From Flaveria trinervia (lineage: Eukaryota > Streptophyta > Magnoliopsida > Asterales > Asteraceae): a DNA stretch of 64,000 bases. The notes below the pieces were generated by a model. The model ran no database searches, was not told the origin of the DNA, and saw nothing but the letters and a program-made list of their open reading frames with translations. A program made the position numbers and the translations under genes. Where the stretch lies: the NCBI GenBank assembly GCA_025506515.1, contig CM046457.1, forward strand, positions 44,490,288 to 44,554,287. The letters run 5' to 3'. How positions within the stretch are numbered: the stretch's first letter is position 1; every line of letters starts with the position of its first letter. Positions 62,752 through 64,000 of this stretch are shown here, one piece after another.

Positions 62752-64000
62752 AGTGGTCACAGTACCTAACGCACGTAACAATGGTTCATCCATATGGTCA
62801 GTCATAAAGAAAGACCCCAATGTGCATCCTTTGGGGTAGCTAACCCGCACACCGTTGAGCTAACACCTACAATGGGTGTGCACCTCTATATATTGCTTGC
62901 AAGCCTTCTTACATATTTTGTTCATTCATTAATGCTGCATTCATCATCATGTTCCTCTTCATCATTATCTTTCACTTTACGTTACATAATACATTTGTTT
63001 CATTTATATCATAACACGTAAAGCCACGGGAAAGATAAACATTCATCATCATAAGGAACATAAACATATCATTCAGTCATCATCATGCAGGTCATCATAC
63101 ACACGTAACATACATCATGTATAACCACATGACATCATCATCATCATCATGCATAAGCATCAATCACATATCAATACATGCCCATTATACCATCTATGAC
63201 CTCAAAAGTCAACCTACATGAATCCCTGGGAACATCTCAAGTCAAAGCCTACATTACTCCTTTTTCCCCAAAAAGTCAGAATTATTCTAAGTATTCATCC
63301 GCATTGACCTTATTGTTCATCCACATTTGATTTGCTTCATCCGCATTACATACTTCATCGGCATTTGTCATCTGCATTTCATACACTTAGTCAAATGCTC
63401 ATCTGCATTGACACACTTCATCCGCATTTTTCGTCCGCATTGGACTTATCCGCATTTCATATACTTAGTCAAATCCTCATCCGCATTGACTCCATCCGCA
63501 TTAACTGTTCATCCGCATTAACTGTTCGTTCGCATTACTGTTCATCCACATTTCTCAGACTTAATCAATTCTCATCCGCATTGACTTCATCCGCATTAAC
63601 TTTCATACGCATTTGTCATACTTAGTCAATGCTCAACCGCATTGACTTACTTTGCTCATCTTCATTAACCTTTCCATCCGCATTGACTTTTCAACACCTA
63701 TGCAGATTCTAAATCTTAACATATGAGCCTTAAACATCAAATTTCAAATCTCAAATCATCATTCATCGTGTTCTAAGCTTAAATCATACATCGTCCAGCA
63801 TGAACATAATCACATCATAACATCATAACATCATCATACACTCATTCAAGTGTACGGGTCTGAAACCCAATTTAATAAAAAAATACATTCATGCATTTCC
63901 AGTTAAAAACCAGTAAAAGATGGGTTCTAGAACTCACCTTTGCAGCTTTTGAATATGGCTTCCTCCTAACTCCTTTGCAAAATTGAATTCAACCGCTTAG
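62752..64000 (-). mobile_element. gypsy-3 5' LTR, internally fused to gag and running off the window
   Basis: Aligns with 56757 to about 58005 of the 3' LTR: GGTTCATCCATATGGTCAGT block, hairpin (62978-63025) and CATCCGCATT array (63290-63695). About 680 bp at the LTR 3' end are missing at the fusion. Roughly 340 bp should continue beyond 64000. Confidence 0.88.
63290..63695. repeat. CATCCGCATTGAC array in gypsy-3 5' LTR
   Basis: Copy of the 57290-57665 array, but with some units added, for example two extra TTCATCCGCATTAACTG-like units near 63500-63540. The repeat has therefore changed length between the two LTRs of one element. Open frames over it are not genes. Confidence 0.85.

Overview
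The window is repeat-dense nuclear DNA of a flowering plant. I find no intact host gene, no rRNA and no tRNA. Nearly every recognisable segment is part of an LTR retrotransposon of the Ty1-copia or Ty3-gypsy superfamily, and the elements are inserted into one another in several layers. Plant origin rests on plant-type copia and Tekay/Del-like chromovirus gypsy polyproteins, PBSs matching initiator tRNA-Met (TGGTATCAGAGC), a Mutator-like transposase fragment, and GT-AG introns with T-rich bodies. The element types remind me of asterid (perhaps Asteraceae) genomes, but that is an impression only.

Layout. 1-5716: 3' part of a plus-strand copia (copia-A: gag, protease, integrase, RT, RNase H, 3' LTR), nested in the protease/integrase boundary of a minus-strand copia (copia-F, 5717-9579). 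Copia-F abuts an older relative (9580-11222), whose LTR is split by a 768-bp solo LTR (10332-11099, TSD TACTT). 11223-12790 has no gene. 12934-13735 is a MULE transposase remnant. 13774-21560 is a plus-strand gypsy with LTRs truncated on both outer sides. At 21561 it is fused to a plus-strand SIRE-like copia (copia-B, 21561-35336) that carries an extra gene after RNase H. 35337-38188 is the 3' end of another copia-F-like element (minus). 38189-54638 is one minus-strand gypsy LTR split by two insertions: a tandem-structured minus-strand SIRE-like copia (copia-E, 38575-51413) and a 2.3-kb solo gypsy LTR (51834-54156, TSD TATGT). At 54639 that LTR is interrupted again by a plus-strand copia (copia-D). 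Copia-D is broken at 56076 by a minus-strand gypsy that runs off the right edge.

Most interesting signal. Two different SIRE-like copias, B and E, carry a related accessory gene between RNase H and the 3' LTR. In both, a degenerate array of short motifs ends in a TATA box just upstream of that gene. The same family-specific motif vocabulary sits upstream of the TATA-like box in the element's own LTR. In copia-B the accessory gene also has a convincing 147-bp GT-AG intron that preserves frame and contains a stop if retained, plus a strong 3' splice site just before its ATG. This suggests separately promoted and spliced accessory transcripts. Related motif arrays also occur in the gypsy LTRs, a copia solo LTR and a copia leader, so motif vocabularies appear to be shared across the two superfamilies. 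None of the polyproteins is intact; frameshifts and stops are everywhere.
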